A DNA stretch of 64,000 nucleotides. It comes from JAAFHZ01 sp964247085. Its GTDB lineage: Bacteria; Cyanobacteriota; Cyanobacteriia; Cyanobacteriales; Chamaesiphonaceae. Made by a program: the position numbers and the translations under genes. The DNA lies in the NCBI GenBank assembly GCA_964247085.1, contig CAXTSX010000004.1, forward strand, positions 62,001-126,000. Reading direction: 5' to 3'. How positions within the stretch are numbered: the stretch's first letter is position 1; each line of letters begins with the position of its first letter. Below are positions 43,811 to 51,304 of this stretch, one piece after another. The notes under the pieces are model-generated. The model did no database searches and was not told the origin of the DNA. It saw only the letters and a list, made by a program, of their open reading frames with translations.

Positions 43811-43830
43811 TTACATATTTTTAGGAAGAA
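43717..43830. repeat. Dispersed hairpin repeat, copy R1 (long form)
   Basis: Begins CCCTGAACCAAAGCGATCGA and continues TTGTCAGAGAAGAAGTGCGATC. The right part (GATCGATTCATGATAAACC...) overlaps the 3' end of the minus-strand antitoxin-like gene at 43811. Members at 44085, 44770, 45621 and 46170 share the core. Confidence 0.75.
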
Positions 43831-44035
43831 CTGGAGCCACTACATCCCCTAGAATCTCCCCTGTACCTCTCATACAGCCAAAAGCTGGGCGTTGTGTTCT
43901 AGACACAGATTCAGTCTTGGGAGAAATATCATTTTTCAAAGTTCCCAATAGCATCTCGATAATGGTGATACGTTCTTCAATAGAAATATTTTGGAGTTTT
44001 TCAAGAGTTTCCAAGTCAATCATTTTTTTGATCAT
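43811..44035 (-). CDS. Antitoxin-like small protein, orphan
   Basis: A 74-residue protein (or 70 from the second Met, MIDLETLEKLQ). The N-terminal half ETLEKLQNISIEERITIIEMLL resembles the helical opening of cyanobacterial addiction-module antitoxins. The C-terminal half PAFGCMRGTGEILGDVVAPVLP matches a recurrent small cyanobacterial family. No toxin gene is next to it. Its last codons lie inside repeat R1, and repeat R5 at 46.2 kb carries a decayed version of the same gene end. The function is not established. Confidence 0.55.
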   Translation of the reverse strand: MIKKMIDLETLEKLQNISIEERITIIEMLLGTLKNDISPKTESVSRTQRPAFGCMRGTGEILGDVVAPVLPKNM

Positions 44036-44084
44036 AAGACTGAAAAGTTATACCCATTATACAATAGGCCGTAATTTCAATTAT

Positions 44085-44140
44085 CGATACTCTGAACCAA
44101 GGCGATCGATTGTCAGAGTAGAATGCGATTTTACATCTAA
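44085..44140. repeat. Dispersed hairpin repeat, copy R2
   Basis: Core CTCTGAACCAAGGCGATCGA then TTGTCAGAGTAGAATGCGAT. CTCTGA and TCAGAG are complementary, so the copy can fold into a hairpin whose loop carries CGATCGAT. Confidence 0.75.
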
Positions 44141-44194
44141 TCAACTATCCGCGATCGACTAAAATGGGTCAAATAACAGGCAATATCCATAGCA

Positions 44195-44476
44195 GTGCAA
44201 GATCATATATTCATCTTCTCCAGCCATGCAATCAAGCGGATGTTCTCACGCAGAATCTCTGAAACAGACGTTACAATCGCCATCACCCAAGGTAAAATCA
44301 TAGAATCGTATCCAAACGATAACCCCTTCCCCAGCTATCTTGCCCTAGACTTCGTTAATGAAAATCCCATCCACGTTGTCTACTCAGTCGATGAATCTAC
44401 CAGCATATATTATGTGATCACAACCTATATTCCAGACTCAGAAATCTGGCTAAACAATTTCAGTAGCAGGAAATAG
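44195..44476 (+). CDS. DUF4258 protein, RelE-like toxin candidate
   Basis: The 93-residue protein has the DUF4258 pattern: FSSHAIKRMFSRRISETDV, an I-T-Q-G-K-I-I-E-S-Y-P motif, LALDFVNENPIHVVYSV and a C-terminal TTYIPDSEIW. DUF4258 proteins are distant RelE/HigB-like toxins usually encoded beside an MqsA/YgiT-type antitoxin. Exactly such a gene starts four bases after this stop. Start GTG at 44195. Confidence 0.8.
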   Translation: MQDHIFIFSSHAIKRMFSRRISETDVTIAITQGKIIESYPNDNPFPSYLALDFVNENPIHVVYSVDESTSIYYVITTYIPDSEIWLNNFSSRK

Positions 44477-44480
44477 AAAT

Positions 44481-44705
44481 ATGCAATGCGTCCTCTGTAA
44501 ACATGGAACAACCCATCCCGGTAATGTTACCGTCACCCTAGAACGAGATAGCTGCATCATTATTCTCAAAGATGTACCAGCGGATATTTGTGAAAACTGT
44601 GGCGAATATTACCTCAGCCAAAGCACCACCGCAGCAGTATTATCCCGTGCAGAACAGGCGATCGATCACAAAGCCGAAGTCGAAATCCTGCGTTTTGCAG
44701 CATAG
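44481..44705 (+). CDS. YgiT/MqsA-type zinc-finger antitoxin
   Basis: A 74-residue protein with two CxxC pairs (CVLCKHG near residue 3 and CENCGEYYL near 37), a zinc ribbon like that of MqsA N-terminal domains. A helical C-terminus follows (AAVLSRAEQAIDHKAEVEIL). It lacks the C-terminal HTH of full MqsA, as is usual for this cyanobacterial subgroup. It is the downstream partner of the DUF4258 gene. Confidence 0.8.
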   Translation: MQCVLCKHGTTHPGNVTVTLERDSCIIILKDVPADICENCGEYYLSQSTTAAVLSRAEQAIDHKAEVEILRFAA

Positions 44706-44769
44706 TTATTACCCCAGAAATAGCTAAATTTCCATTTCTCATATCCTTCTCTCGGAGTAACCAGATTTA

Positions 44770-44800
44770 TTGATCGATTGTCAGAGTAGAGTGCGATCAA
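44770..44800. repeat. Dispersed hairpin repeat, partial copy R3
   Basis: TTGATCGATTGTCAGAGTAG then AGTGCGATCAAAC matches the right half of the repeat core. The left half (CTGAACCAAAG) is missing. Confidence 0.6.
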
Positions 44801-44810
44801 ACAAACAAGT

Positions 44811-45233
44811 TTAATCAGGTGGATGCTCTCCCATCTTGACCCACATCCTCCGCACCCGAACTACTTGAGGGCGATTCATCTTTAGAATCACCACCGTTGC
44901 CCGACCGATCGGAGTAAGCCCCACGATTTCCGTACTATCCTCAGACCAAGCAAAATGTTCTATCCATTTTTGCCAATGGGGATGAAATAGAGCAACAAGT
45001 TCGTTTGTATCTGGATCGGATGCCTGCTGCCTTTGAGCTTTGTAACGATTGCAAGATGGACAAGACAAACAAAGATTTTCTAATACTGTTTCACCGTCAG
45101 CCGATCGAGGAATGATGTGTTCAAATTCAAAGGTGCTTACGGTCAAAGCTTCTGCTGTGCGGCAATAAGCACAACAATCGGTGAAAAGATTTCTGACCTG
45201 TCGTTGCAGCTCAACGGAAACATAGGCACTCAT
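44811..45233 (-). CDS. HNH endonuclease family protein
   Basis: The 140-residue protein has an HNH core. CAYCRTAEALTV is followed by FEFEHIIPRS, ENLCLSCPSCNRYK and a C-terminal beta region, giving Cys-x2-Cys zinc pairs and the His/Asn catalytic elements. HNH enzymes of this size occur in cyanobacteria next to a small protein like the one upstream. The start overlaps the stop of that gene (ATGA), so they are translated together. Whether it acts on DNA as a toxin, in defence or as a homing-type nuclease is unknown. Confidence 0.85.
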   Translation of the reverse strand: MSAYVSVELQRQVRNLFTDCCAYCRTAEALTVSTFEFEHIIPRSADGETVLENLCLSCPSCNRYKAQRQQASDPDTNELVALFHPHWQKWIEHFAWSEDSTEIVGLTPIGRATVVILKMNRPQVVRVRRMWVKMGEHPPD

Positions 45234-45574
45234 GAAGCTTGAGCCAAATTCCCTAGAGATTGCAAAGTATATCTGGCACGAGTTTTCAGTAATGTTAAAT
45301 GGTCGATTTGGACTAACAAAAGATCCAGCTCTGCCAATTCGTTGTCATCAAGTTGGTTCTCGGTATTTTGAACAAGTAACTCATTTAGTCGAGATTGGGC
45401 AACCGGAGCCAGAGTACTATGAGCTAGTGCCTGTAATTCAGCCTGGCTCATTCCAATTAAAATATCTTGGTAGATACTCGATGCCTGGGTTAATCGATCA
45501 TACGTTTCCAGATCCAGCAAGACACCGACACGCTGTCCTTGTTCGTTGGTAATGTAACGGGTTTGCTCAGACAT
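45230..45574 (-). CDS. Small helical protein paired with the HNH gene (Phd-like antitoxin?)
   Basis: The first ~30 residues of this 114-residue protein (TRYITNEQGQRVGVLLDLETYDRL) have the beta-strand-helix character of Phd/YefM-type antitoxins. The remainder is helical and acidic (NQLDDNELAELDLLLVQIDHL). It is translated just before the HNH gene with overlapping stop and start codons, an arrangement typical of antitoxin-toxin pairs. The antitoxin role is inferred. Confidence 0.6.
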   Translation of the reverse strand: MSEQTRYITNEQGQRVGVLLDLETYDRLTQASSIYQDILIGMSQAELQALAHSTLAPVAQSRLNELLVQNTENQLDDNELAELDLLLVQIDHLTLLKTRARYTLQSLGNLAQAS

Positions 45575-45620
45575 AGTGCTTTGCGATTCAATGCGTCTAG
45601 TGTAATGCTAGCTTAAATTT

Positions 45621-45700
45621 AATACTTACTCGATCGATCCCTGAACCAAAGCGATCGATCGTCAGAGAAGGAGTGCGATCAACGTCGATCTGCTAATCAA
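45621..45700. repeat. Dispersed hairpin repeat, copy R4
   Basis: TACTTACTCGATCGATCCCT then GAACCAAAGCGATCGATCGT and CAGAGAAGGAGTGCGATC. It shares an extended left flank (ATRCTTACTCGATCGATCCC) with copy R5, so these two are the closest pair. Confidence 0.75.
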
Positions 45701-45742
45701 GCCTCCACCCAGATATTCAGATCTAGACACAACCGCAACATC

Positions 45743-46090
45743 CTATTTTTTCTTGCTGATATTTACAGCAGCAGCCAGGATATCATCTTCCGTAGTCAGA
45801 GGTTCTAAGTGCTCTATCTGCATTTCTGCCAGAGCTTGATCGTGAATAGTCTGATACTGAACATCAATAATGGCACGAGTCACTTTATCCATCAGTAACT
45901 TCATTTGCTGTTTAGAGCCAGTGGTAATAATTTTAAGCCACGCTTCACGAGCAGTCGGGGGTAGCTCCACAAAAAAATCCAAGGCCATCCCAACCACCTG
46001 CGATCGATTACGACGCTCGGATTTAGTGATCATATCCAGCCGTTCTACTATTTCCTTACTGGTATGAGCAGATACAGTTGTTCCAGACAT
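45743..46090 (-). CDS. Ribbon-helix-helix antitoxin-like protein, orphan
   Basis: The 115 residues begin with a ribbon-helix-helix-like unit (TVSAHTSKEIVERLDMITKSERRNRSQVVG), and a helical tail follows with an acidic patch (EHLEPLTTEDDILAAAV). Such CopG/Arc-like proteins usually repress their own operon and neutralise a toxin. None is encoded directly beside it here. It may act alone as a regulator. The gene lies between repeats R4 and R5. Confidence 0.6.
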   Translation of the reverse strand: MSGTTVSAHTSKEIVERLDMITKSERRNRSQVVGMALDFFVELPPTAREAWLKIITTGSKQQMKLLMDKVTRAIIDVQYQTIHDQALAEMQIEHLEPLTTEDDILAAAVNISKKK

Positions 46091-46610
46091 AGATCAAAAG
46101 AGTTTTCCCTAGGTTCTATAGATATTATCGATTACCTCACAATCATTCATGTATTTTCGATAAAAAATTCAATGCTTACTCGATCGATCCCTGAACCAAA
46201 GCGATCGATTTTCAGAGCAGGAGTACGTCATCCTCGATCGAACCGAAAGTCGATCGATGTTATGAGAAATCAAGGATTACATCGCATATTCTCAGGAAAA
46301 CAAGCGCCTTGATTTTATCCCGGAATTGTTGATGGGTTATGGACTGCTTGGAAATGATCAGGCAGGGGTTTCTTTGACAGATGTTACACCACCGGTCTTT
46401 TTGGGCAGATTAATCCAAATTTCTCCTGATATCAGAAAACTCTGATCGTAAATTATGACAACACTTTGGGCATTCTTAGGTATAACAGCCTTAGCTCTAC
46501 CCAGACACATCATCAGACAGCTCATTAGCAAACACTGCCCAGTGATTTTTGCCAAATTTATTCTTCATCAACAGCTTCTACACACCAAATTTCGCCTTAG
46601 TTGAGTAGGA
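46091..46610. other. Non-coding stretch with repeat R5 before the sigma factor gene
   Basis: Holds repeat R5, then ~300 bases without a supported gene. A 65-codon minus-strand frame at 46358-46555 lacks any known family or good ribosome site. The sigma factor promoter should be in the right half. Confidence 0.5.
46170..46305. repeat. Dispersed hairpin repeat, copy R5 (long form)
   Basis: Core CCCTGAACCAAAGCGATCGA then TTTTCAGAGCAGGAGT. The right part (TTATGAGAAATCAAGGATTA...) corresponds to that of R1. On the minus strand it still reads FPENM, close to the LPKNM end of the antitoxin-like gene at 43811, so this copy carries a decayed gene end. Confidence 0.7.
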
Positions 46611-46625
46611 TTGGAATTCCAATTT

Positions 46626-47906
46626 ATGTCCATCATCCCTAATTTATTAAAAAATAATGAATCGCCTGTCAGTGATATTCCTTTAGAAATAGAGGATGAG
46701 AACATCGACGAAGAATTGTCTGATACTTGGCAAGAGCTAATCAACCTCGAAGATTTAGAAGAGTCGGAACATGCTGTTATTGACCAATCCGCTAAAGGCC
46801 AGCAGACCTACAGTCGTGATCTGGTTCGTCTTTATTTGCAAGAAATTGGCCGCGTAAAACTGCTAACTCGTGACGAAGAAGTGGCTGAGTCCCAACTGGT
46901 ACAACGTCATGGACAATTGCTAGAAATTAGAAATATGGCCGCTGCTGCCGTGGCCACTGGTAAAAGTAACGACGCCATTATCGAAATGTACACGCGGCTG
47001 ATGAACATCCGCGATCAAATGACTGTGCAGAGTGGGCATCGGCCATCACCGGAGCGGTGGGCGATCGCTGCTGGTATTGATGTGGAATTACTCAAACCTC
47101 AAGTTGCTGCTGGCAAAAACCGCTGGGCAGAACTCGCTAATGTGACCGTCGCCGAATTAGAAGAAATCCAGCTCAAAGGGATCGCTGCCAAGGAGCATAT
47201 GATCAAGGCTAATCTGCGGCTAGTCGTATCGGTGGCCAAAAAATATCAGCACCGGGGTCTAGAACTTTTGGATTTAATTCAAGAGGGCACCATGGGCTTA
47301 GACCGCGCAGTGGAAAAATTTGATCCCACCAAAGGCTATCGTTTTAGTACCTATGCTTATTGGTGGATTCGCCAAGGGATTACTCGGGCGTTAGCCACCC
47401 AAAGCCGGAATATTCGGTTGCCAGTACATATCACTGAGAAGCTAAATAAGATTCGGAAAGTCCAACGCCAACTGACCCAAGCCGGAGTTTCACCCAAGCT
47501 CGAAGAAGTGGCTCATGCCCTAGAGATGACTCCTGAACAGGTGCAAGAAGTCTTGATGCGGGTGCCTCGATCGATCTCCCTAGACGTGAAGGTTGGTAAA
47601 GACAAAGATACTGAATTAGGTGATTTGCTGGAAGCCGTCGAAATTTCGCCCGAGCAATTGCTAATGCGAGAATCGTTGCACGGCGAATTACTACAACTAC
47701 TGGCCGACCTCACCGAAAGAGAGCGGGAAGTGATTGCCCTCCGCTTTGGTTTGGGTCACGACCAATCTTACTCCTTAGCTGATATTGGACGGATTTTGGA
47801 GCTATCCCGCGAGCGGGTGCGCCAAATTGAAGCTAAGGCTTTGCAAAAGCTGCGGCAACCCAAGCGTCGCAATCGGGTGCGAGATTATTTGGATATTCTT
47901 TGCTAA
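46626..47906 (+). CDS. RNA polymerase sigma factor, RpoD-like group 2 (SigC-like?)
   Basis: About 426 residues (start ATG at 46626, MSIIPNLLKN; TTG at 46611 adds five). Region 1.2 is RDLVRLYLQEIGRVKLL. Region 2 has KANLRLVVSVAKKYQHRG, then LDLIQEGTMGL and the -10-binding YRFSTYAYWWIRQ. Region 3 is RLPVHITEKLNKI, and region 4 ends LSRERVRQIEAKALQKLR. It lacks a long region 1.1, so it is likely one of the non-essential group 2 sigmas (SigB-SigE) that respond to stress and nitrogen or carbon status. The moderately long acidic N-terminus and VAESQLVQRH resemble SigC. That subtype is a guess. Confidence 0.9.
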   Translation: MSIIPNLLKNNESPVSDIPLEIEDENIDEELSDTWQELINLEDLEESEHAVIDQSAKGQQTYSRDLVRLYLQEIGRVKLLTRDEEVAESQLVQRHGQLLEIRNMAAAAVATGKSNDAIIEMYTRLMNIRDQMTVQSGHRPSPERWAIAAGIDVELLKPQVAAGKNRWAELANVTVAELEEIQLKGIAAKEHMIKANLRLVVSVAKKYQHRGLELLDLIQEGTMGLDRAVEKFDPTKGYRFSTYAYWWIRQGITRALATQSRNIRLPVHITEKLNKIRKVQRQLTQAGVSPKLEEVAHALEMTPEQVQEVLMRVPRSISLDVKVGKDKDTELGDLLEAVEISPEQLLMRESLHGELLQLLADLTEREREVIALRFGLGHDQSYSLADIGRILELSRERVRQIEAKALQKLRQPKRRNRVRDYLDILC

Positions 47907-49339
47907 TCTTCGGTAGCAGCTGCTGCGCCACCGGGCTGTTTGCCACCGCAAGCTTTGTTCGCCGCTCGATCGGGCATTCCTAATTCGGCGGATTGATATA
48001 GTCGATCGAACTCTTGTTGAAAATGGGTAGCGACGATCGAACTATTGACCACCAACAGGGTTTCATCATTTTTGTAGTTAGCCGTTGCTGACCAATTGTG
48101 GGAACCAGCAATCACCAGCCGCTGATCCACGATGGCGATCTTGTGGTGTAATAAATCACCGGTTGGCAAACTAGGTACCCCGGCAGTGGTAATCGGATTT
48201 GCCCAGACCGGACGATTCCCGTAGCAGGGTGGAATGCCCAACATGGTCAGCAACTGGCTGTAGGGACGATAGGCAAAACCGCGATCGATCAAAGCTCGAA
48301 TCTTCACCCCCCGCTGCTGTACTGGTTCTAGAGCACTCGCTATTTGGTTTTCCGAAAAGACAAACTGAGCAATATCCACTTTTTGCTGGGCTTGATTCAG
48401 GGTCTGAGCAATCAAACCATTGGTGGTAGTTGTCCAGTCTTGGCTGGGTAGGGCTGGTGAAAAGTGAATAGTGATCGTACTATCGCCCACCGCGATCGTG
48501 ACTGGCGATCGATCGGGTTTGTTAGTGCCAAACTTGCTATCGGGTTGACCGCCGGGGCCATCGCCCCACATCAAATTAAATTCGGTATTAAAGACCTGGG
48601 CGAGAGCGGAACTATCGATCGATAGCAAATTGTTTTGATTACCACGGCTGGACAACTGATTTAAATCTCCATGCACGTCACTCATTGTCCAATTGGCCGA
48701 GGTGACGATCGTAGTTTTTCCATCGACCACCATGAATTTGTGGTGCATCAGACCACTCCCGGTGGAACCATCAGCGGTGTCATCAATTATTGGTATTTGA
48801 GCGGCTTGCAAGATTTTGATGGCATCCCGTTGGCTAATTTCTTCCGGGCTGAGTTGACTATCACTATTGCTATCTACTAAACGCACAAATTCGCGGTAAC
48901 GGTCCTGTTCCCGCGCGGATAGCTGGCTTACATCAGCGGGGGTTAATTCACTCCAACTCCGACTGTAGATATTTTCTAAAATCACCCGTACCTTCACGCC
49001 TGCTTGTTGCTTTTTGACCAGCGCTTGAGCAATGCGCGGGAGCTTAAATTCTTGCACAGCAATATCGATCGAACTTTGGGCTGATCCGATCGATTCCAGA
49101 ATTTTGGCTTCTAAATCATCACCGGGACGCTGCTGGGGGCGATAAGGTTCCAAATAACTAGCCGCCAAGTTGTGATTGAAATAAGCTTTGATTAGGGGAT
49201 GTTGCGGTAACTGTGCCACAGTGGGCTGCGCACCACCAGGACTTTGTGCTCGTAGCCACATCCAGCCCAGGCCAGCCATTACCAGGAATCCAATCAGTAT
49301 TAACCAGCGACGTTGTTGAAGAATTTTAGGAGGCAACAT
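47903..49339 (-). CDS. Exported or membrane-anchored PLD-family protein with an EF-hand-like loop
   Basis: The 478 residues open with a hydrophobic signal or anchor (about 11-29). Two HxKxxxxD phospholipase-D-like motifs follow: one with H199/K201/D206 (MHHKFMVVD) and one with LLHHKIAIVD near residue 425, each with downstream Asn (SANW, SHNWS). Both catalytic halves are thus intact. Members hydrolyse phosphodiesters in lipids or nucleic acids. Between the halves, DSNSDSQLSPEE at 156-167 fits the calcium-binding EF-hand consensus (Asp1, Asn3, Asp5, Glu12). Its stop overlaps the end of the sigma factor gene by four bases, converging. Confidence 0.85.
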   Translation of the reverse strand: MLPPKILQQRRWLILIGFLVMAGLGWMWLRAQSPGGAQPTVAQLPQHPLIKAYFNHNLAASYLEPYRPQQRPGDDLEAKILESIGSAQSSIDIAVQEFKLPRIAQALVKKQQAGVKVRVILENIYSRSWSELTPADVSQLSAREQDRYREFVRLVDSNSDSQLSPEEISQRDAIKILQAAQIPIIDDTADGSTGSGLMHHKFMVVDGKTTIVTSANWTMSDVHGDLNQLSSRGNQNNLLSIDSSALAQVFNTEFNLMWGDGPGGQPDSKFGTNKPDRSPVTIAVGDSTITIHFSPALPSQDWTTTTNGLIAQTLNQAQQKVDIAQFVFSENQIASALEPVQQRGVKIRALIDRGFAYRPYSQLLTMLGIPPCYGNRPVWANPITTAGVPSLPTGDLLHHKIAIVDQRLVIAGSHNWSATANYKNDETLLVVNSSIVATHFQQEFDRLYQSAELGMPDRAANKACGGKQPGGAAAATED

Positions 49340-49443
49340 TTAGATTAATACTCAAAATAATAAGTGGTCAGCAATGGTCAAATACGCTAACGGTCAGGAC
49401 GATTACAATAGCTGTAGGCAAAGCTGATTTAGGCTACAAAACG

Positions 49444-50592
49444 ATGCAAATTTACCTCGACTACAGTGCTACTACTCCCACTCGGCCAGAGTCGATCGCT
49501 TCAATTCAGCAGGCTTTGATGGCCGAATGGGGCAATCCTAGCAGTCTGCACCAGTGGGGGGAGCGATCGGCACTGGTACTAGAAAAAGCCCGGCTGCAAG
49601 TGGCCGCCCTGATCAATGGCGATCCGAGCGGAATTATTTTCACCTCTGGTGGTACTGAGTCTAATAATTTAGCATTATTAGGGGTCGCTAAAACTTACGA
49701 TCAACCCCAACATTTAATTATTTCCAGCGTTGAACATGCCGCTATTAGCCAGCCAGCGGACTGGTTGCAATCCCAGGGCTGGCAAGTCACGATCCTGCCG
49801 GTAGATCACTGGGGATGCGTAAGTCCAGCAGATTTACAGGCGGCCTTGCGCCCCAATACCGCATTGGTTTCGATCATTTATGGTCAGAGCGAAGTGGGTA
49901 CGATCCAGCCGATCGCATCCCTAGCCGCTATCTGCCAAGCGGCGGGGGTCTTGTTTCATACCGATGCCATTCAAGCAGTGGGTCGAATACCGATCGATGT
50001 CCAAAGTCTGGGCGTAGATTTACTTTCTCTTTCTGGTCACAAATTTTACGGCGGTGGTGGAGTGGGTGCCTTATATATTAAGCCTGGTCTGAAAATATCA
50101 CCATTATTATTGGGCGGTGGTCAAGAACTGGGATTTCGCTCGGGGACTCCGCCCACGGCTCAAATTGCCGGGTTAGGGGTAGCCGCTGAATTAGCAGCAT
50201 CCGAAATCGCCGCCGAAATGCCCCGGTTAGTTGGATTACGCGATCGATTGCTTCAATTACTGGCTGATCGATTAGATTTAAAACCCACTGGTCATCCTAC
50301 CCAGCGATTGCCCCACCATTTGAGTTTTTGCTTGCCAGTGGGGTTGACCGGTCGCCAGATCGTGCGATCGATGAACTTGGCGGGGATTGGCATTAGTGCT
50401 GGCTCGGCCTGTAGTAGCGGTCGATCAAACCCGAGTGCGGTGTTGTTAGCAATGGGGTTCGATCCGGAAATGGCGATCGGTGGTATTCGGATTACTTTGG
50501 GGCGACTGACGACGGAGGCCGATATTGATTGGACGGCAATGGTTTTGGGTCAAATTATCGAGACCGCCAGCATTGTACTAAAGAATGATTAG
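49444..50592 (+). CDS. Cysteine desulfurase (NifS/IscS-like)
   Basis: PLP enzyme that removes sulfur from cysteine for Fe-S cluster and other sulfur chemistry. The 382 residues include SATTPTRPE, FTSGGTESNNLAL and VEHAAI. The PLP lysine is in LSGHKFYGGGGVGA, and the active cysteine loop is SAGSACSSG. The length fits class I enzymes. Cyanobacteria carry several paralogues, so no precise symbol is given. No suf/isc scaffold is adjacent. Confidence 0.92.
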   Translation: MQIYLDYSATTPTRPESIASIQQALMAEWGNPSSLHQWGERSALVLEKARLQVAALINGDPSGIIFTSGGTESNNLALLGVAKTYDQPQHLIISSVEHAAISQPADWLQSQGWQVTILPVDHWGCVSPADLQAALRPNTALVSIIYGQSEVGTIQPIASLAAICQAAGVLFHTDAIQAVGRIPIDVQSLGVDLLSLSGHKFYGGGGVGALYIKPGLKISPLLLGGGQELGFRSGTPPTAQIAGLGVAAELAASEIAAEMPRLVGLRDRLLQLLADRLDLKPTGHPTQRLPHHLSFCLPVGLTGRQIVRSMNLAGIGISAGSACSSGRSNPSAVLLAMGFDPEMAIGGIRITLGRLTTEADIDWTAMVLGQIIETASIVLKND

Positions 50593-50593
50593 T

Positions 50594-50968
50594 CTAATCT
50601 TCCGAAATAATTGGCTGATACTCTTCAATAGAATTATTCCGGATCACCCATAGTTTCCCGACAATACTTGACACCTCTAGTCCTGCCATCAAAGTATCAA
50701 TTGCCGCATACCAATCCGTCAATCGTGTCTGAGCCGGTAATCGAATCAAAGCAATCCCCCAATACTTAGCAGGGTCATAGCGTCCTCGATTTGCAAAATC
50801 ACGATCAGCAGTAACTAAACATCGTTCTTCTTGACGACAAACTTCAATCAGTTCTGTATCAGGAGCAGAGGTCATTTTCTGTTCAGGCACTGTAGCAACG
50901 TCATAACCTGTCAGACGAAATCGAGCCAGTATGCGTAAATCCACATTCTCATCTAATTTGAATTTCAT
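50594..50968 (-). CDS. DUF5615 PIN-like toxin (Mut7-C fold)
   Basis: The 124-residue protein has MKFKLDENVDLRIL with the first acidic residues (D6, E7) and CLVTADRDFANRG with the second pair (T-A-D-R-D-F), matching the Mut7-C/DUF5615 PIN-like RNase fold. Such proteins are toxins of type II modules with DUF433 antitoxins. It overlaps the DUF433 gene (ATGA) and its stop abuts the cysteine desulfurase gene end. Confidence 0.87.
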   Translation of the reverse strand: MKFKLDENVDLRILARFRLTGYDVATVPEQKMTSAPDTELIEVCRQEERCLVTADRDFANRGRYDPAKYWGIALIRLPAQTRLTDWYAAIDTLMAGLEVSSIVGKLWVIRNNSIEEYQPIISED

Positions 50969-51225
50969 GCAGCTGTTGTTCTAAAGCGCTCCAGAGGAAT
51001 TTCTGTCCAACCCCCACGAGTCATTTCTGCTCCATAAGCGATACAAGCAAAAATATCTTCACGTTCAATACTAGGATAAGCTTCCAGTAAACCTTCAACG
51101 CTTTCCCCCCCAGCCAAATAATCTAAAATTAGCGCTACCCAAATTCGATGCCCTTTAATGCAAGGCTTCCCAAAACAGATATTGGGATCGATCGAAATTC
51201 GAGATAGTAAGTTTTCAGTATTCAC
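50965..51225 (-). CDS. DUF433 antitoxin
   Basis: An 86-residue protein with the DUF433 pattern: SIDPNICFGKPCIKGHRIWVALILDYLAGGESVEGLLEAYP (cut here into its parts: ICFGKPCIKGHRIWV and GGESVEGLLEAYP), followed by an IACIAYGAEM-like tail. This HTH-type family is usually paired with DUF5615. It is the upstream, probably autoregulating, gene of the pair. Start ATG at 51225. Confidence 0.88.
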   Translation of the reverse strand: MNTENLLSRISIDPNICFGKPCIKGHRIWVALILDYLAGGESVEGLLEAYPSIEREDIFACIAYGAEMTRGGWTEIPLERFRTTAA

Positions 51226-51304
51226 AAGTTTTACCCCATTCTCAAACTACTATTGATCTATTCTACTTCTTGCGAACTAGCCTAACTCCATCATCCCCAT
51301 AAAA

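Noticed and set aside
43717..46305. Possibility that the five hairpin repeats are a CRISPR array.
   Set aside because: Copies are unequal in length, irregularly spaced by several hundred bases to more than 1 kb, and separated by genes. There are no spacers or cas genes.
43717..46305. Possibility that the repeats are tRNA fragments or attachment sites.
   Set aside because: No T-loop, anticodon arm or CCA-like end is visible, and no integrase is present.
46358..46555. 65-codon minus-strand frame upstream of the sigma factor gene.
   Set aside because: No recognisable domain, no ribosome site, and it lies in the likely promoter region. Kept as non-coding.
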